Shown in pieces: positions 27,531 to 35,815 of a DNA stretch of 64,000 nucleotides. The stretch's first letter is position 1, and each line of letters starts with the position of its first letter. Below the pieces are notes generated by a model. That model was given only the letters and a program-made list of their open reading frames with translations. It was not told the origin of the DNA and did not search any database. The position numbers and the translations under genes were made by a program. The stretch is from the NCBI RefSeq assembly GCF_000442645.1, contig NC_021915.1, forward strand, positions 2,542,001 through 2,606,000. The letters are read 5' to 3'. The DNA is from Corynebacterium maris DSM 45190. Lineage in GTDB: Bacteria; Actinomycetota; Actinomycetes; Mycobacteriales; Mycobacteriaceae.

Positions 27531-27689
27531 GTCACCTTCCTGGCCTCTTCTCCCTCGCGGCCTTGTAGCCCGCACACATGCACCTATAGGGCAGCATGAA
27601 TATTTTCTGGCAATAAATAAAGAAATAGGTATACTGATGTTAATGGCGAAAATTTACACCCGTTTGGGTATGAATTTCCCGCCCTCCTA

Positions 27690-27717
27690 TTGCGAATGGG
27701 CCACGTTTCTATATCGT
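27690..27717 (+). promoter_or_regulatory. Candidate ahpC promoter
   Basis: TTGCGA at 27690-27695, 16 bp, TATCGT at 27712-27717, about 70 nt before ATG 27786. The 27595-27665 stretch is unusually AT-rich for this genome and may hold the binding site of a peroxide regulator, but I cannot identify an OxyR site with confidence. Confidence 0.35.
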
Positions 27718-27785
27718 TAGAGACAACGCTCACGTATGCGGAGCACCAGACAGCAGATTCCACTATCAGAAGAGGTAGTTTTTCT

Positions 27786-28382
27786 ATGGCAATCATGACC
27801 GTTGGAGAGAAGTTCCCGGAGTTCGAGCTCCTCGCCCTCAAGGGCGGCAACCTGTCCGAGGCTAACGCCCAGCAGCCGGACGACTACTTCGAGACCGTCT
27901 CCCTGGACACCTACCCGGGCAAGTGGAAGATCGTCTTCTTCTACCCGAAGGACTTCACCTTCGTCTGCCCGACCGAGATCGCCGCTTTCGGCAAGCTCGA
28001 CGAGGAGTTCCAGGACCGCGACACCCAGGTCCTGGGCGGCTCCGTGGACAACGAGTTCTCCCACTTCAACTGGCGCGCGACCAACGATGAGCTGAAGGAC
28101 GTCCCGTTCCCGATGTTCTCCGACATCAAGCACGAGCTCATCCGTGAGCTGGGCGTCGAGAACGAGGAGGGCGTCGCCGACCGCGCGACCTTCATCATCG
28201 ACCCGGACGGCATCATCCAGTTCGTCTCCGTCACCCCGGACGCCGTCGGCCGTAACGTCGACGAGGTCCTGCGCGTCCTGGACGCCCTGCAGTCCGAGGA
28301 AGTCTGCGCCTGCAACTGGGAAGCCAACGACCCGACCAAGAACATCGACAAGATGGACGTGGTCCAGGAGGCTCTGAAGTAA
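27786..28382 (+). CDS. ahpC: Alkyl hydroperoxide reductase AhpC (2-Cys peroxiredoxin)
   Basis: A 198-residue typical 2-Cys peroxiredoxin reducing H2O2, organic peroxides and peroxynitrite. Peroxidatic Cys61 sits in FYPKDFTFVCPTEIAAF; resolving cysteine(s) are in EEVCACNWE (Cys174, Cys176). As in mycobacteria the C-terminal part is adapted for reduction by AhpD. ATG 27786 (MAIMTVGEKF) is preceded by AGAGG; longer in-frame starts run through the promoter. ahpD starts 3 nt after the stop. Confidence 0.96.
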   Translation: MAIMTVGEKFPEFELLALKGGNLSEANAQQPDDYFETVSLDTYPGKWKIVFFYPKDFTFVCPTEIAAFGKLDEEFQDRDTQVLGGSVDNEFSHFNWRATNDELKDVPFPMFSDIKHELIRELGVENEEGVADRATFIIDPDGIIQFVSVTPDAVGRNVDEVLRVLDALQSEEVCACNWEANDPTKNIDKMDVVQEALK

Positions 28383-28385
28383 AGT

Positions 28386-28910
28386 ATGTCTATCGATAAC
28401 CTGCGTAGCGCGCTTCCGGAGTACGCCAAGGATCAGAAGCTCAACCTGGGCACTCTGACCCGTTCGACCGAGCTGTCCGAGCAGCAGCTGTGGGGCACCC
28501 TGCTGGCCTCCGCAGCCGCCACGAAGAACGACACCGTCTTCTCGGAGATTTCCGAGGAGGCCAAGGAGCACCTGTCCGAGGAGGCCTTCGAGGCAGCCCT
28601 GGGCTCCGCCACCGTCATGGCGATGAACAACGTCGCCTACCGTGCCCGTCACTTCCTGGGTGATGACTACGCGCAGGTCAAGATGGGCCTGCGCATGAAC
28701 ATCATCTCCAAGCCGGGCGTGGAGAAGGTCGACTTCGAGCTGTGGTCCCTGGCAGTCTCCACCATCAACGGTTGCGAGAACTGTGTCGTCGCACACGCCA
28801 ACACCGTGCGCGAAGAGGGCCTGACCAAGGAGCAGGTCTGGGAGGCCGTCAAGGTCGCCGCAGTCGTCGAGGCTGTCGCCCAGGCCGTGCAGATCGAAGC
28901 CGCCCGCTAA
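28386..28910 (+). CDS. ahpD: Alkylhydroperoxidase AhpD
   Basis: A 174-residue thiol peroxidase/reductant of AhpC. The CxxC active site is NGCENCVVAH (Cys130, Cys133, His137), with a Glu of the proton relay in the preceding helix region. Mycobacterial AhpD links AhpC to dihydrolipoamide via lipoylated SucB/Lpd, so the nearby sucCD genes are a suggestive but not operonic neighbour. Immediately followed by a strong terminator. Confidence 0.95.
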   Translation: MSIDNLRSALPEYAKDQKLNLGTLTRSTELSEQQLWGTLLASAAATKNDTVFSEISEEAKEHLSEEAFEAALGSATVMAMNNVAYRARHFLGDDYAQVKMGLRMNIISKPGVEKVDFELWSLAVSTINGCENCVVAHANTVREEGLTKEQVWEAVKVAAVVEAVAQAVQIEAAR

Positions 28911-28954
28911 GCGTTTCCCGCTTATCGGCGCGTCGCTAGCTCTCAGCGCCGCTC

Positions 28955-29000
28955 GCCGCCGCCCCTTCAGTGGATATTCACTGAAGGGGCGGCGGCTTTT
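28955..29000 (+). terminator. Strong rho-independent terminator of ahpCD
   Basis: A perfect 18-bp stem (28955-28972 with 28979-28996), 6-nt loop GATATT, then TTTT. It separates ahpCD from sucCD. Confidence 0.92.
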
Positions 29001-29040
29001 CGGCTTTCTCGGTCTCCCGTCACGCCCGTGGCAATGTCGC

Positions 29041-29046
29041 TACACT
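29041..29046 (+). promoter_or_regulatory. -10 box of the sucCD promoter
   Basis: TACACT fits TAnAnT; no good -35 is visible (GTCACG about 17 bp upstream). Transcription would start near 29053, leaving a ~60-nt leader before sucC. Confidence 0.4.
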
Positions 29047-29113
29047 GCGGGGCTAACGGCGCTCCGAGCACGTCGGCGTCACCGTTGACCGCACCAGCGA
29101 TGGGAGCACGACC

Positions 29114-30262
29114 ATGGACCTCTTCGAGTACCAGGCACACGAACTTTTCGCCGCCCACCACGTCCCCGTCCTGCCCAGCCAGGTCGCCACCACCCCCGCC
29201 GAGGCCCGCGCCGCCGCGGAACGCATCGGCGGCCCAACGGTGGTCAAGGCGCAGGTGCAGGTCGGCGGCCGAGGCAAGGCCGACGGCATCCAGATGGCCA
29301 GCACCCCGGAAGAGGCCGCCACCGCCGCCGAGGAGATCCTGGGCATGGACATCAAGGGCCACACCGTGGACAAGGTCATGGTGGCTCAGGCCGTCGACGT
29401 CGCGGAGGAATACTACTTCTCCGTCCTGCTCGACCGGGCGGAACGCTCGTATCTGGCGCTGTGCTCGACGCAGGGCGGCATGGACATCGAGCAGTTGGCC
29501 GAGGACAGGCCGGAAGCCCTGGCCCGGGTCCCGGTCGACCCGTTGACGGGCATCGATGCCGCCACCGCCCGCCGCATCGTGGCAGAAGCCGGCTTCCGCG
29601 ATGACGTCGCGGCGAAGGTCGCGCCCGTGCTGCAGCGGATCTACGAGGTCTACCACGAGGAAGACGCCACCTTGGTGGAGGTCAACCCGCTCGTGCTCAC
29701 CGCCGACGGCGAGATCCTCGCCCTCGACGCGAAGGTCACCCTGGACGGCAACGCCGCGTTCCGCCACGACGACCGCGACAACGGCTCCGCGCACGACTAC
29801 AACTACGTCAAGCTCGACGGTTCGGTGGGCGTGATCGGCAACGGCGCTGGTCTGGTCATGTCCACCCTCGACGTGGTCGCCGCCGCCGGTGAACGCCACG
29901 GCGGGCAACGGCCCGCCAACTTCCTCGACGTCGGCGGCGGGGCTTCCGCGGAGGTCATGGCGACCAGCCTGGAGCGGGTGCTTGACGACGAGCAAGTCAC
30001 CGCCGTGCTGGTCAACGTCTTCGGCGGCATCACGGCCTGCGACACAGTCGCCGAAGGCATCGTCGGCGCCCTCCGGGAGATCGGTGACGCCGCCTCCAAG
30101 CCCATCGTCGTGCGCCTCGACGGCAATAGCGTCGAGGAGGGTTGCCGCATCCTCGCCAACTACGACCACCCCTTGCTGACCCTGGTGTCCAGCATGGACG
30201 ACGCCGCCGACAAAGTCACCGAGCTCGCCGCCAGCGAGCAGCTCGCGCCCGTCACCACCTAA
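29114..30262 (+). CDS. sucC: Succinyl-CoA synthetase beta subunit
   Basis: A 382-residue ATP-grasp subunit of the TCA-cycle enzyme interconverting succinyl-CoA and succinate with ADP or GDP. Starts MDLFEYQAHELFAAHHVPV; VKAQVQVGGRGKADGI is the ATP-grasp glycine loop, LVEVNPLVL carries a metal ligand, and FLDVGGGA with VFGGITACD form the succinate/phosphohistidine-facing site. SD GGGAG precedes ATG. sucD follows after 11 bp with its own SD. Confidence 0.95.
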   Translation: MDLFEYQAHELFAAHHVPVLPSQVATTPAEARAAAERIGGPTVVKAQVQVGGRGKADGIQMASTPEEAATAAEEILGMDIKGHTVDKVMVAQAVDVAEEYYFSVLLDRAERSYLALCSTQGGMDIEQLAEDRPEALARVPVDPLTGIDAATARRIVAEAGFRDDVAAKVAPVLQRIYEVYHEEDATLVEVNPLVLTADGEILALDAKVTLDGNAAFRHDDRDNGSAHDYNYVKLDGSVGVIGNGAGLVMSTLDVVAAAGERHGGQRPANFLDVGGGASAEVMATSLERVLDDEQVTAVLVNVFGGITACDTVAEGIVGALREIGDAASKPIVVRLDGNSVEEGCRILANYDHPLLTLVSSMDDAADKVTELAASEQLAPVTT

Positions 30263-30273
30263 AGGAGCCCACC

Positions 30274-31176
30274 ATGGCGATCTTCCTCGACGAGAATTCC
30301 CGCATCATCGTCCAAGGCATCACCGGCGCCGAAGGCCGTGAGCACGCCACCCGCATGCTCGCCGCCGGCGCGAACGTCGTCGGCGGCACCAACCCCCGCA
30401 AGGCCGGCGAGACCCTCACCCTGCACGGCACACAGTTGCCCGTCTTCGGCACCGTGGCCGACGCAGTGGAGGAGACGGACGCGAACGTGACGGTGATCTT
30501 CGTGCCGCCGGCCTTCGCCAAGTCCGCGATCATCGAGGCGATCGACGCCCGCATTCCGCTGGCCGTGGTCATCACCGAGGGCATCCCCGTCCACGACACC
30601 TCCGAGGCGTGGGCACACGCGCAGAAGGTCGGCGGCACCCGCATCATCGGCCCGAACTGCCCCGGCGTCATCACCCCGGAGGTCTCCCTGGCCGGCATCA
30701 TCCCCGCCTCGATCACCGGTTCAGGCCCGGTGGGGCTGGTGTCCAAGTCCGGCACCCTGACCTATCAGATGATGTACGAACTCTCCGACGTCGGCATTTC
30801 CACGGCCATCGGCATCGGCGGCGACCCCATCATCGGCACCACCTTCATCGACACGCTCGAGGCCTTCGAGGCGGACCCGGCCACCGAGGCCATCATCATG
30901 ATCGGCGAGATCGGCGGCGACGCCGAGGAACGCGCCGCCGAGTACATCGCCGAGCACGTGAGCAAGCCCGTCGTCGGCTACGTCGCCGGCTTCACCGCCC
31001 CGGAGGGCAAGACCATGGGGCACGCGGGCGCGATCGTCACCGGCTCCGTCGGCACCGCCCAAGCAAAGAAGGAGGCTCTGGAAGCCGCCAGCGTCCACGT
31101 GGGCACCACCCCGACGGAGACCGCCGACCTGATGAAGGAACTCGTCGGGAAGCTTCGCGTGGAATCATGCCCGTGA
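30274..31176 (+). CDS. sucD: Succinyl-CoA synthetase alpha subunit
   Basis: A 300-residue CoA-binding subunit. The Rossmann-type CoA site includes IIVQGITGAEGREHATRML; GPNCPGVITP and the active-site histidine (His250 in GKTMGHAGAIV), which is transiently phosphorylated, are conserved. ATG 30274 follows AAAGGAGC. The gene ends 6 bp before a long perfect inverted repeat. Confidence 0.96.
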   Translation: MAIFLDENSRIIVQGITGAEGREHATRMLAAGANVVGGTNPRKAGETLTLHGTQLPVFGTVADAVEETDANVTVIFVPPAFAKSAIIEAIDARIPLAVVITEGIPVHDTSEAWAHAQKVGGTRIIGPNCPGVITPEVSLAGIIPASITGSGPVGLVSKSGTLTYQMMYELSDVGISTAIGIGGDPIIGTTFIDTLEAFEADPATEAIIMIGEIGGDAEERAAEYIAEHVSKPVVGYVAGFTAPEGKTMGHAGAIVTGSVGTAQAKKEALEAASVHVGTTPTETADLMKELVGKLRVESCP

Positions 31177-31182
31177 CCGTCT

Positions 31183-31272
31183 GTTACCCCATAGGCGTTG
31201 CCCCATAGGACTCAGTTTTCCGGGCCGGAGCACACAAAATCGCTTCCTATGGGGCAACGCCTATGGGGTAAC
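31183..31272. repeat. Perfect 28-bp inverted repeat built from four related 13-mers
   Basis: Positions 31183-31210 and 31245-31272 are exact reverse complements, separated by 34 bp. Each arm contains two tandem copies of GTTRCCCCATAGG (R is A in one, G in the other). It lies between convergent genes sucD and 31305, so it may act as a bidirectional terminator, but neither side has a T-run. It could equally be a small mobile or REP-like palindrome. Confidence 0.8.
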
Positions 31273-31304
31273 GGGACCCAAGCTCTTCGCGCACCCTGCC
31301 CCGC

Positions 31305-32063
31305 CTAGGTCGCTCCCCCGCCCAGCACATCCACGTGCACGTGGTCGAGGTGCCGCAGGATCTCGTTGGCAGGTTCAGGCGCCCGGTAGTTCCGCCACTG
31401 CCCGCGGAAGCTGTGGGCGCTCCAAATCCGGTCATCGAAGATGACGTACTGGACGTGCAGCTCATCGGCATGGGCGATCAACCACTGAGCCAACCGCCAC
31501 CCCGCCCGCCGGTTATCCTCCGTGGCTGGGCGGAAGAAGACGTCGATGGCACGCCCGTCATAGTGCGTCGAGTTTTCACCGTGGCCGTAATCGAAGCCGC
31601 CCGGGGTGAAGCCGCCCAGGGGAAGCTCACCGAAGACTTCGGTCATCGCCGCACGCACCTGCTCGGCACGCGGGGTCAGGCCGCTGGCCGTCATCTGCTC
31701 GTCAGGAAGGTCGCCGGCGGCTGTTCCGCTGCAGGTCAAGCTCGGTCCGGCGTCTTCGGGCGGGCCTTCCGCGAGCCGCCGCAGCACGGCGTCATCAATG
31801 CCCGAAACGTCCGGCGTCTCAGCTCCCCGGTCCGCGAGCGCCACCGCCGTGGTGGCCAGCTGCGCCTGCTTTCGGTCAAGTCCGATTGCGCCGTCCGCGG
31901 TCTCGACCGTGCACTCGGCGGGCCAAGGCAACGGGTTGTCCCCCTCCCGCACACTGCGGAGCAGGCCGGGGCCATAGATCGCCAGCGCCGCGATCAGTGC
32001 CGCGACCAGGACGAGACCCAAGAGGGCACGGAGCGGGCTTCGGTCGTCGTTACCGGTGCTCAT
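31305..32063 (-). CDS. Membrane-anchored DD-peptidase-like protein (M15/VanY fold)
   Basis: A 252-residue protein. A single N-terminal membrane helix (ALLGLVLVAALIAALAIYG, ~12-30) anchors a periplasmic domain. The C-terminal part has zinc-peptidase M15-like motifs: STHYDGRAIDVFF (His and Asp ligands) and HLDHVHVDV (His-x-His). Two conserved-looking cysteines (AECTVE, LTCSG) may form a disulfide. It could trim peptidoglycan stem peptides; full catalytic competence is not certain. Start 32063 follows GGGAGGAG; an ATG-like upstream start would contain the SD. Confidence 0.65.
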   Translation of the reverse strand: MSTGNDDRSPLRALLGLVLVAALIAALAIYGPGLLRSVREGDNPLPWPAECTVETADGAIGLDRKQAQLATTAVALADRGAETPDVSGIDDAVLRRLAEGPPEDAGPSLTCSGTAAGDLPDEQMTASGLTPRAEQVRAAMTEVFGELPLGGFTPGGFDYGHGENSTHYDGRAIDVFFRPATEDNRRAGWRLAQWLIAHADELHVQYVIFDDRIWSAHSFRGQWRNYRAPEPANEILRHLDHVHVDVLGGGAT

Positions 32064-32319
32064 CGTGGTGCTTCTCCTCCCGGTGCGCGCAGGCACCGCG
32101 GCGGGGGGTGCCCGCGACGGTGGCCAGAAGCCGATGAGGTGTCATTGCTCCCCAAGTTACCGAGGACCGGCGGGATGATGGTTCGGAGCCGCAGTCTTCC
32201 CGAGCAGATCCCAAACTGCCGTTCCCGAATAAAACCCGATGGCGACTGCCGCGTTATCCCCAGACCGCTTTATGGTGGTATCGACCACTCGGTTTTAAAA
32301 ATGCAAAGGGAAGCCACGC

Positions 32320-35300
32320 ATGATCTACTCCGCTGACGAAGCGGTCTCGGCGGCCACGATCACCCTCGGGGTGATCGGCGTCGTCCTGGCCATCCCGGCC
32401 TTCGCGCTATTCCTCTATGGCGCCTACCGGATCTTCCGGCTCGTCGCCGCCGGCAAGCCGTTGCCCGGCAGGCTCGACCGCCCATGGCAACGCCTGGGCA
32501 CGACGCTGCGGCAGACCTTCGGCCACACGAAGATGTTCAAACGCCCGCTCGCAGGCGCCGCGCACTTGGCGGTGATGCTGGGATTCATGTTCGGCATCGT
32601 CGTCTGGTTCGAAGCCTTCATCCAGACGTTCAATCCGGCGGGCGGTTGGCCGATCCTCTCCGGGTGGCCGATCTACCACTTCGTGGAGGAGATCCTCGGC
32701 CTGGCCACGGTCATCGGCATTCTGGTGCTCATTGGCGTGCGCCTGAAGCTCGGTGACAAAGAACGCGCGTCACGTTTCTACGGCTCGCACATGATCCCCG
32801 GTTACGTCATCGAAGCCGTGGTGCTGCTCTCCGGGCTGGGCATGCTGCTGGTCAAGGCCTCGAAAATCGCGACCTTCGGCGGCGGCTCCCTGTGGGCCGA
32901 CTTCTTCACGATTCACCTGGCGAACCTGTTCCCCGCCTCGCCGGTGCTGGTCAGCGTCATCGCTCTGATCAAGCTGCTCTCCGGCATGGTCTTCCTCGTC
33001 TTTGTCGGCATCAACCTGACGTGGGGCGTGGCGTGGCACCGTTTCACCGCGTTCTTCAACCTCTTCTTCCAGCGCAACCCCGACGGCAAGCCCGCCAACG
33101 GCAAGCTCAAGCCGATGACCGACCAGCACGGCAACCGCGTCACCCTGGACACCGTCGACGACGACACCGTCACCGGCGTCGGCTTCACCACCGACGCCTC
33201 GTGGAAGATGCTGCTGGACACGACCACCTGCACCGAGTGCGGCCGTTGCCAAGACCTGTGCCCCGCGTGGAACACCGGCAAACCGTTGAGCCCGAAGAAG
33301 GTCATCATGGACCTGCGCGACGCGGCGATGGCCGACGCCGATGTGCTGCGCGATCCCAGCGTCCTCGAGGCGGACGACTCGCACGCGGGCCTCGACGTGC
33401 TCAAGCTCGCCGGTGAAGGTGGCGTCATCGAAGACGACGTCCTGTGGTCCTGCACCAACTGCGGCGCCTGCGTGGACCAGTGTCCGGTGGACATCGAGCA
33501 CATCGACCACATCACTGACCTGCGCCGCTTCCAGGTGCTGGCCGACGCGGACTTCCCCTCCGAGCTGGCCGGCATGTTCACCAATATCGAAAACAAGGGC
33601 AACCCGTGGGGCCGCAACAACTCCGAGCGTGCCCAGTGGGTCGAACAGGCCCGCCGCGACGGCGTCGAGGTGCCCGTCTTCGGCGAGGACGTCCACGACT
33701 TCAACGACACCGAGTACCTGTTCTGGGTCGGCTGCGCCGGCGCCTACGACGAACAGGGCCGCCGCACCTCCCGCGCGGTCGTCGACCTGCTGCACACCGC
33801 CGGTGTGAAGTACATGGTGCTGTCCACCGGCGAAACCTGCACCGGCGACCCGGCGCGCCGTGCGGGCAACGAGTTCCTCTTCCAGATGCAGGCCGCCCAG
33901 AACATCGACACGCTCGACGAGGTCTTCGACGGCGTGCCGCAGGGCCAACGCAAGATCATCACCACCTGCCCGCACTGCTTCAACACCATCCGCAACGAGT
34001 ACCCGGACTTCGACGGCCACTACGACGTCTTCCACCACACGCAGCTGCTCAACCGCCTGGTGCGTGACAAGTGGCTGACCCCGGTTCCGCGCACCCCGGA
34101 CCAGCGCAAGCCGATCACCTACCACGACCCCTGCTTCCTCGGCCGCCACAACCAGGTCTTCGACCCGCCGCGCGAACTGCTCGGCGCGACCGGCATCGAG
34201 CTACGCGAGATGAACAAATCCCGCAACGAGGCCTTCTGCTGCGGCGCGGGCGGCGCCCGCATGTTCATGGAGGAGAACATCGGCCAGCGCGTCAACGAGT
34301 TCCGCACCGGACAGGCCATGGAGACCGGCGCCGAGGAAATCGCCACCGCCTGCCCGTTCTGCACCACCATGTTCGACGGCGGCGTCAAGGCGCTGACGCA
34401 AGACTCCGAAGGCCCCAAGCCGGAGGTCCGCGACGTCGCCGTGCGACTGCGTGACAGCGTGCTTGTCGACGACCAGTTGCCCGCACCCCGCCAGAAGGAA
34501 TTCCTCGTCGAGCCGAAACGCCTCGAGCTCAGCATCACCCCGAAGAAGAAGGGGCCCGAGAAGTCCACGACTCCGCCGGAAGGCGGGTCGACGGCGGCAT
34601 CTGCGGCTCCGGCTACTCCGAGTGCGCCGGCGGCGCCTTCTGCTCCGAGCGCGAATTCTGCAGCCGCAGAAACGCCTGCTGCTCCGGGAACTCCTACCGC
34701 GCCGGGCGTCCCCGCGGCACCCTCTGCCCCGAGCACACCCCCTGCCCCAGCAGAAAAATCTGCAGTACCTGGCGTGCCCGGTGCGCCTACTTCCCCGGCA
34801 GTGCCCACAGCCCCTGCTGCGCCGGGCATGAATTCTGCACAGATGCCTGCGCCTCCGACCCCGAGCCTCCCGAGTGTCCCGGGCGCATCGACTCCTCCCG
34901 GAACCCCGCCTGCCCCGCCTGCGCCGGGTATAGATTCTGCAGCTGCAGAAAGGCCGGCCGTACCAGCCGCCCCGGGCACTCCCCCAGCCCCGCCCGCACC
35001 ACCCGCCCCGGGTGGAAATTCTGCAGCTGCAGAAAAATCTGCAATACCTGGTGCGCCCGGCGCGCCTACTTCCCCGGCACCTGCTGCGCCAGGCACACAT
35101 TCTGCACGTGCAGAAAACCCGGCTGTTCCGAGCACACCATCGATCCCTGCAGCGCCTGCGGCACCGGGCAGAAATTCTGCAGCTGCAGAATCTGCCAAGA
35201 CGTCAGCACCTCCAGTACCGAATGCTCCGGGTGTGCCAACCGCGCCGACTCCTCCAGGAGTCCCGCCGGCACCGTCTGCTCCGGGTGCGGATTCTGCACG

Positions 35301-35691
35301 TGCAGAAAGCCCCTCCGTGCCAAGCATCCCCATCCCTCCTGCAGCACCTAATGCCCCGGCAGCACCGACAGCGCCGCCCGCACCGCAAGCACGGGGTGGA
35401 GATTCTGCGGCCGCAGAAAATACTGCTGCGCCACAGGCTCCTAGTACACCTGCTATTCCTGCGGCGCCTGGTTCACATTCTGCACGTTCAGAAAGCCCCT
35501 CCGTGCCGAGTGCCCCTGCCCCTCCCAAGACGCCTGGCGCAGATTCTGCAGCTGCAGAAAAACCCGCTCCCCCTGCGGCGCCCGCCACGCCGCCAACGCC
35601 ACCGGCACCTCCCGCTCCTCCCGCTCCTCCGGCGCCGAAAGGCGTCGAGCCGGACGTCGATGAGCAGGACGACGAGTCTGGCCGCCAGTGA
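32320..35691 (+). CDS. Membrane Fe-S oxidoreductase (Rv0338c-like) with long Pro/Ala repeat tail
   Basis: A 1123-residue protein. Residues 1-~245 hold five to six membrane helices of the nitrate-reductase-gamma type. Two 4Fe-4S sites follow: CTECGRCQDLCP (~304-315) and CTNCGACVDQCPVD (~378-391). Two CCG-type cysteine-rich halves come next (CPHCFNTI region ~550, CCGAGGARMFMEE ~640), as in heterodisulfide-reductase D-like proteins. Residues ~747-1105 are a Pro/Ala/Ser-rich tail with about ten (N/D/H)SA(A/R)AE units, closing in an acidic end. M. tuberculosis Rv0338c is an essential homologue beside an aminotransferase gene, as here. It probably passes electrons between a soluble donor and the quinone pool; the partner is unknown. 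SD AAAGGGAAG. Confidence 0.85.
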   Translation: MIYSADEAVSAATITLGVIGVVLAIPAFALFLYGAYRIFRLVAAGKPLPGRLDRPWQRLGTTLRQTFGHTKMFKRPLAGAAHLAVMLGFMFGIVVWFEAFIQTFNPAGGWPILSGWPIYHFVEEILGLATVIGILVLIGVRLKLGDKERASRFYGSHMIPGYVIEAVVLLSGLGMLLVKASKIATFGGGSLWADFFTIHLANLFPASPVLVSVIALIKLLSGMVFLVFVGINLTWGVAWHRFTAFFNLFFQRNPDGKPANGKLKPMTDQHGNRVTLDTVDDDTVTGVGFTTDASWKMLLDTTTCTECGRCQDLCPAWNTGKPLSPKKVIMDLRDAAMADADVLRDPSVLEADDSHAGLDVLKLAGEGGVIEDDVLWSCTNCGACVDQCPVDIEHIDHITDLRRFQVLADADFPSELAGMFTNIENKGNPWGRNNSERAQWVEQARRDGVEVPVFGEDVHDFNDTEYLFWVGCAGAYDEQGRRTSRAVVDLLHTAGVKYMVLSTGETCTGDPARRAGNEFLFQMQAAQNIDTLDEVFDGVPQGQRKIITTCPHCFNTIRNEYPDFDGHYDVFHHTQLLNRLVRDKWLTPVPRTPDQRKPITYHDPCFLGRHNQVFDPPRELLGATGIELREMNKSRNEAFCCGAGGARMFMEENIGQRVNEFRTGQAMETGAEEIATACPFCTTMFDGGVKALTQDSEGPKPEVRDVAVRLRDSVLVDDQLPAPRQKEFLVEPKRLELSITPKKKGPEKSTTPPEGGSTAASAAPATPSAPAAPSAPSANSAAAETPAAPGTPTAPGVPAAPSAPSTPPAPAEKSAVPGVPGAPTSPAVPTAPAAPGMNSAQMPAPPTPSLPSVPGASTPPGTPPAPPAPGIDSAAAERPAVPAAPGTPPAPPAPPAPGGNSAAAEKSAIPGAPGAPTSPAPAAPGTHSARAENPAVPSTPSIPAAPAAPGRNSAAAESAKTSAPPVPNAPGVPTAPTPPGVPPAPSAPGADSARAESPSVPSIPIPPAAPNAPAAPTAPPAPQARGGDSAAAENTAAPQAPSTPAIPAAPGSHSARSESPSVPSAPAPPKTPGADSAAAEKPAPPAAPATPPTPPAPPAPPAPPAPKGVEPDVDEQDDESGRQ
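34656..35559. repeat. Array of 16-bp palindromes inside the Fe-S protein tail
   Basis: Variants of TTCTGCAGCTGCAGAA start at 34656, 34935, 35019, 35100, 35175, 35292, 35403, 35478 and 35544 (half copy at 34834). Four are identical; two carry the core CACGTG (TTCTGCACGTGCAGAA) and one GCGGCCGC, each still fully self-complementary; two have one mismatch. Spacing is 66-117 bp after the second copy, always a multiple of 3. They encode the SA(A/R)AE unit with A/T-ending codons unlike the rest of the gene. Confidence 0.9.
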
Positions 35692-35704
35692 GTTCTTGTG
35701 ATTC

Positions 35705-35740
35705 AATCCCCTGATTCCGTTCCGGAGTCAGGGGATTTCG
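35705..35740 (+). terminator. Terminator after the Fe-S oxidoreductase gene
   Basis: A 15-bp stem (35705-35719 with 35723-35737, one G-T pair), 3-nt loop TTC, followed by TTTCGG. A moderate T-run. Confidence 0.7.
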
Positions 35741-35815
35741 GCATTCGCGGAGAGCATACGGAAATCAGGGTCTTCCCCGATTCATCGACGTGGGCCTGTG
35801 TCTAGAATCGGGACT

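Noticed and set aside
34119..35588. A 489-codon glycine/alanine-rich frame on the minus strand, resembling a PE-PGRS-like protein.
   Set aside because: It is the antisense reading of the Pro/Ala-rich tail of the Fe-S oxidoreductase; the plus-strand frame has clear domains and an SD.
34119..35691. The periodic repeats in the Fe-S protein tail as a CRISPR array.
   Set aside because: Repeats are 16 bp, in frame, spaced irregularly (66-117 bp) and inside a long coding frame; no cas genes are present.
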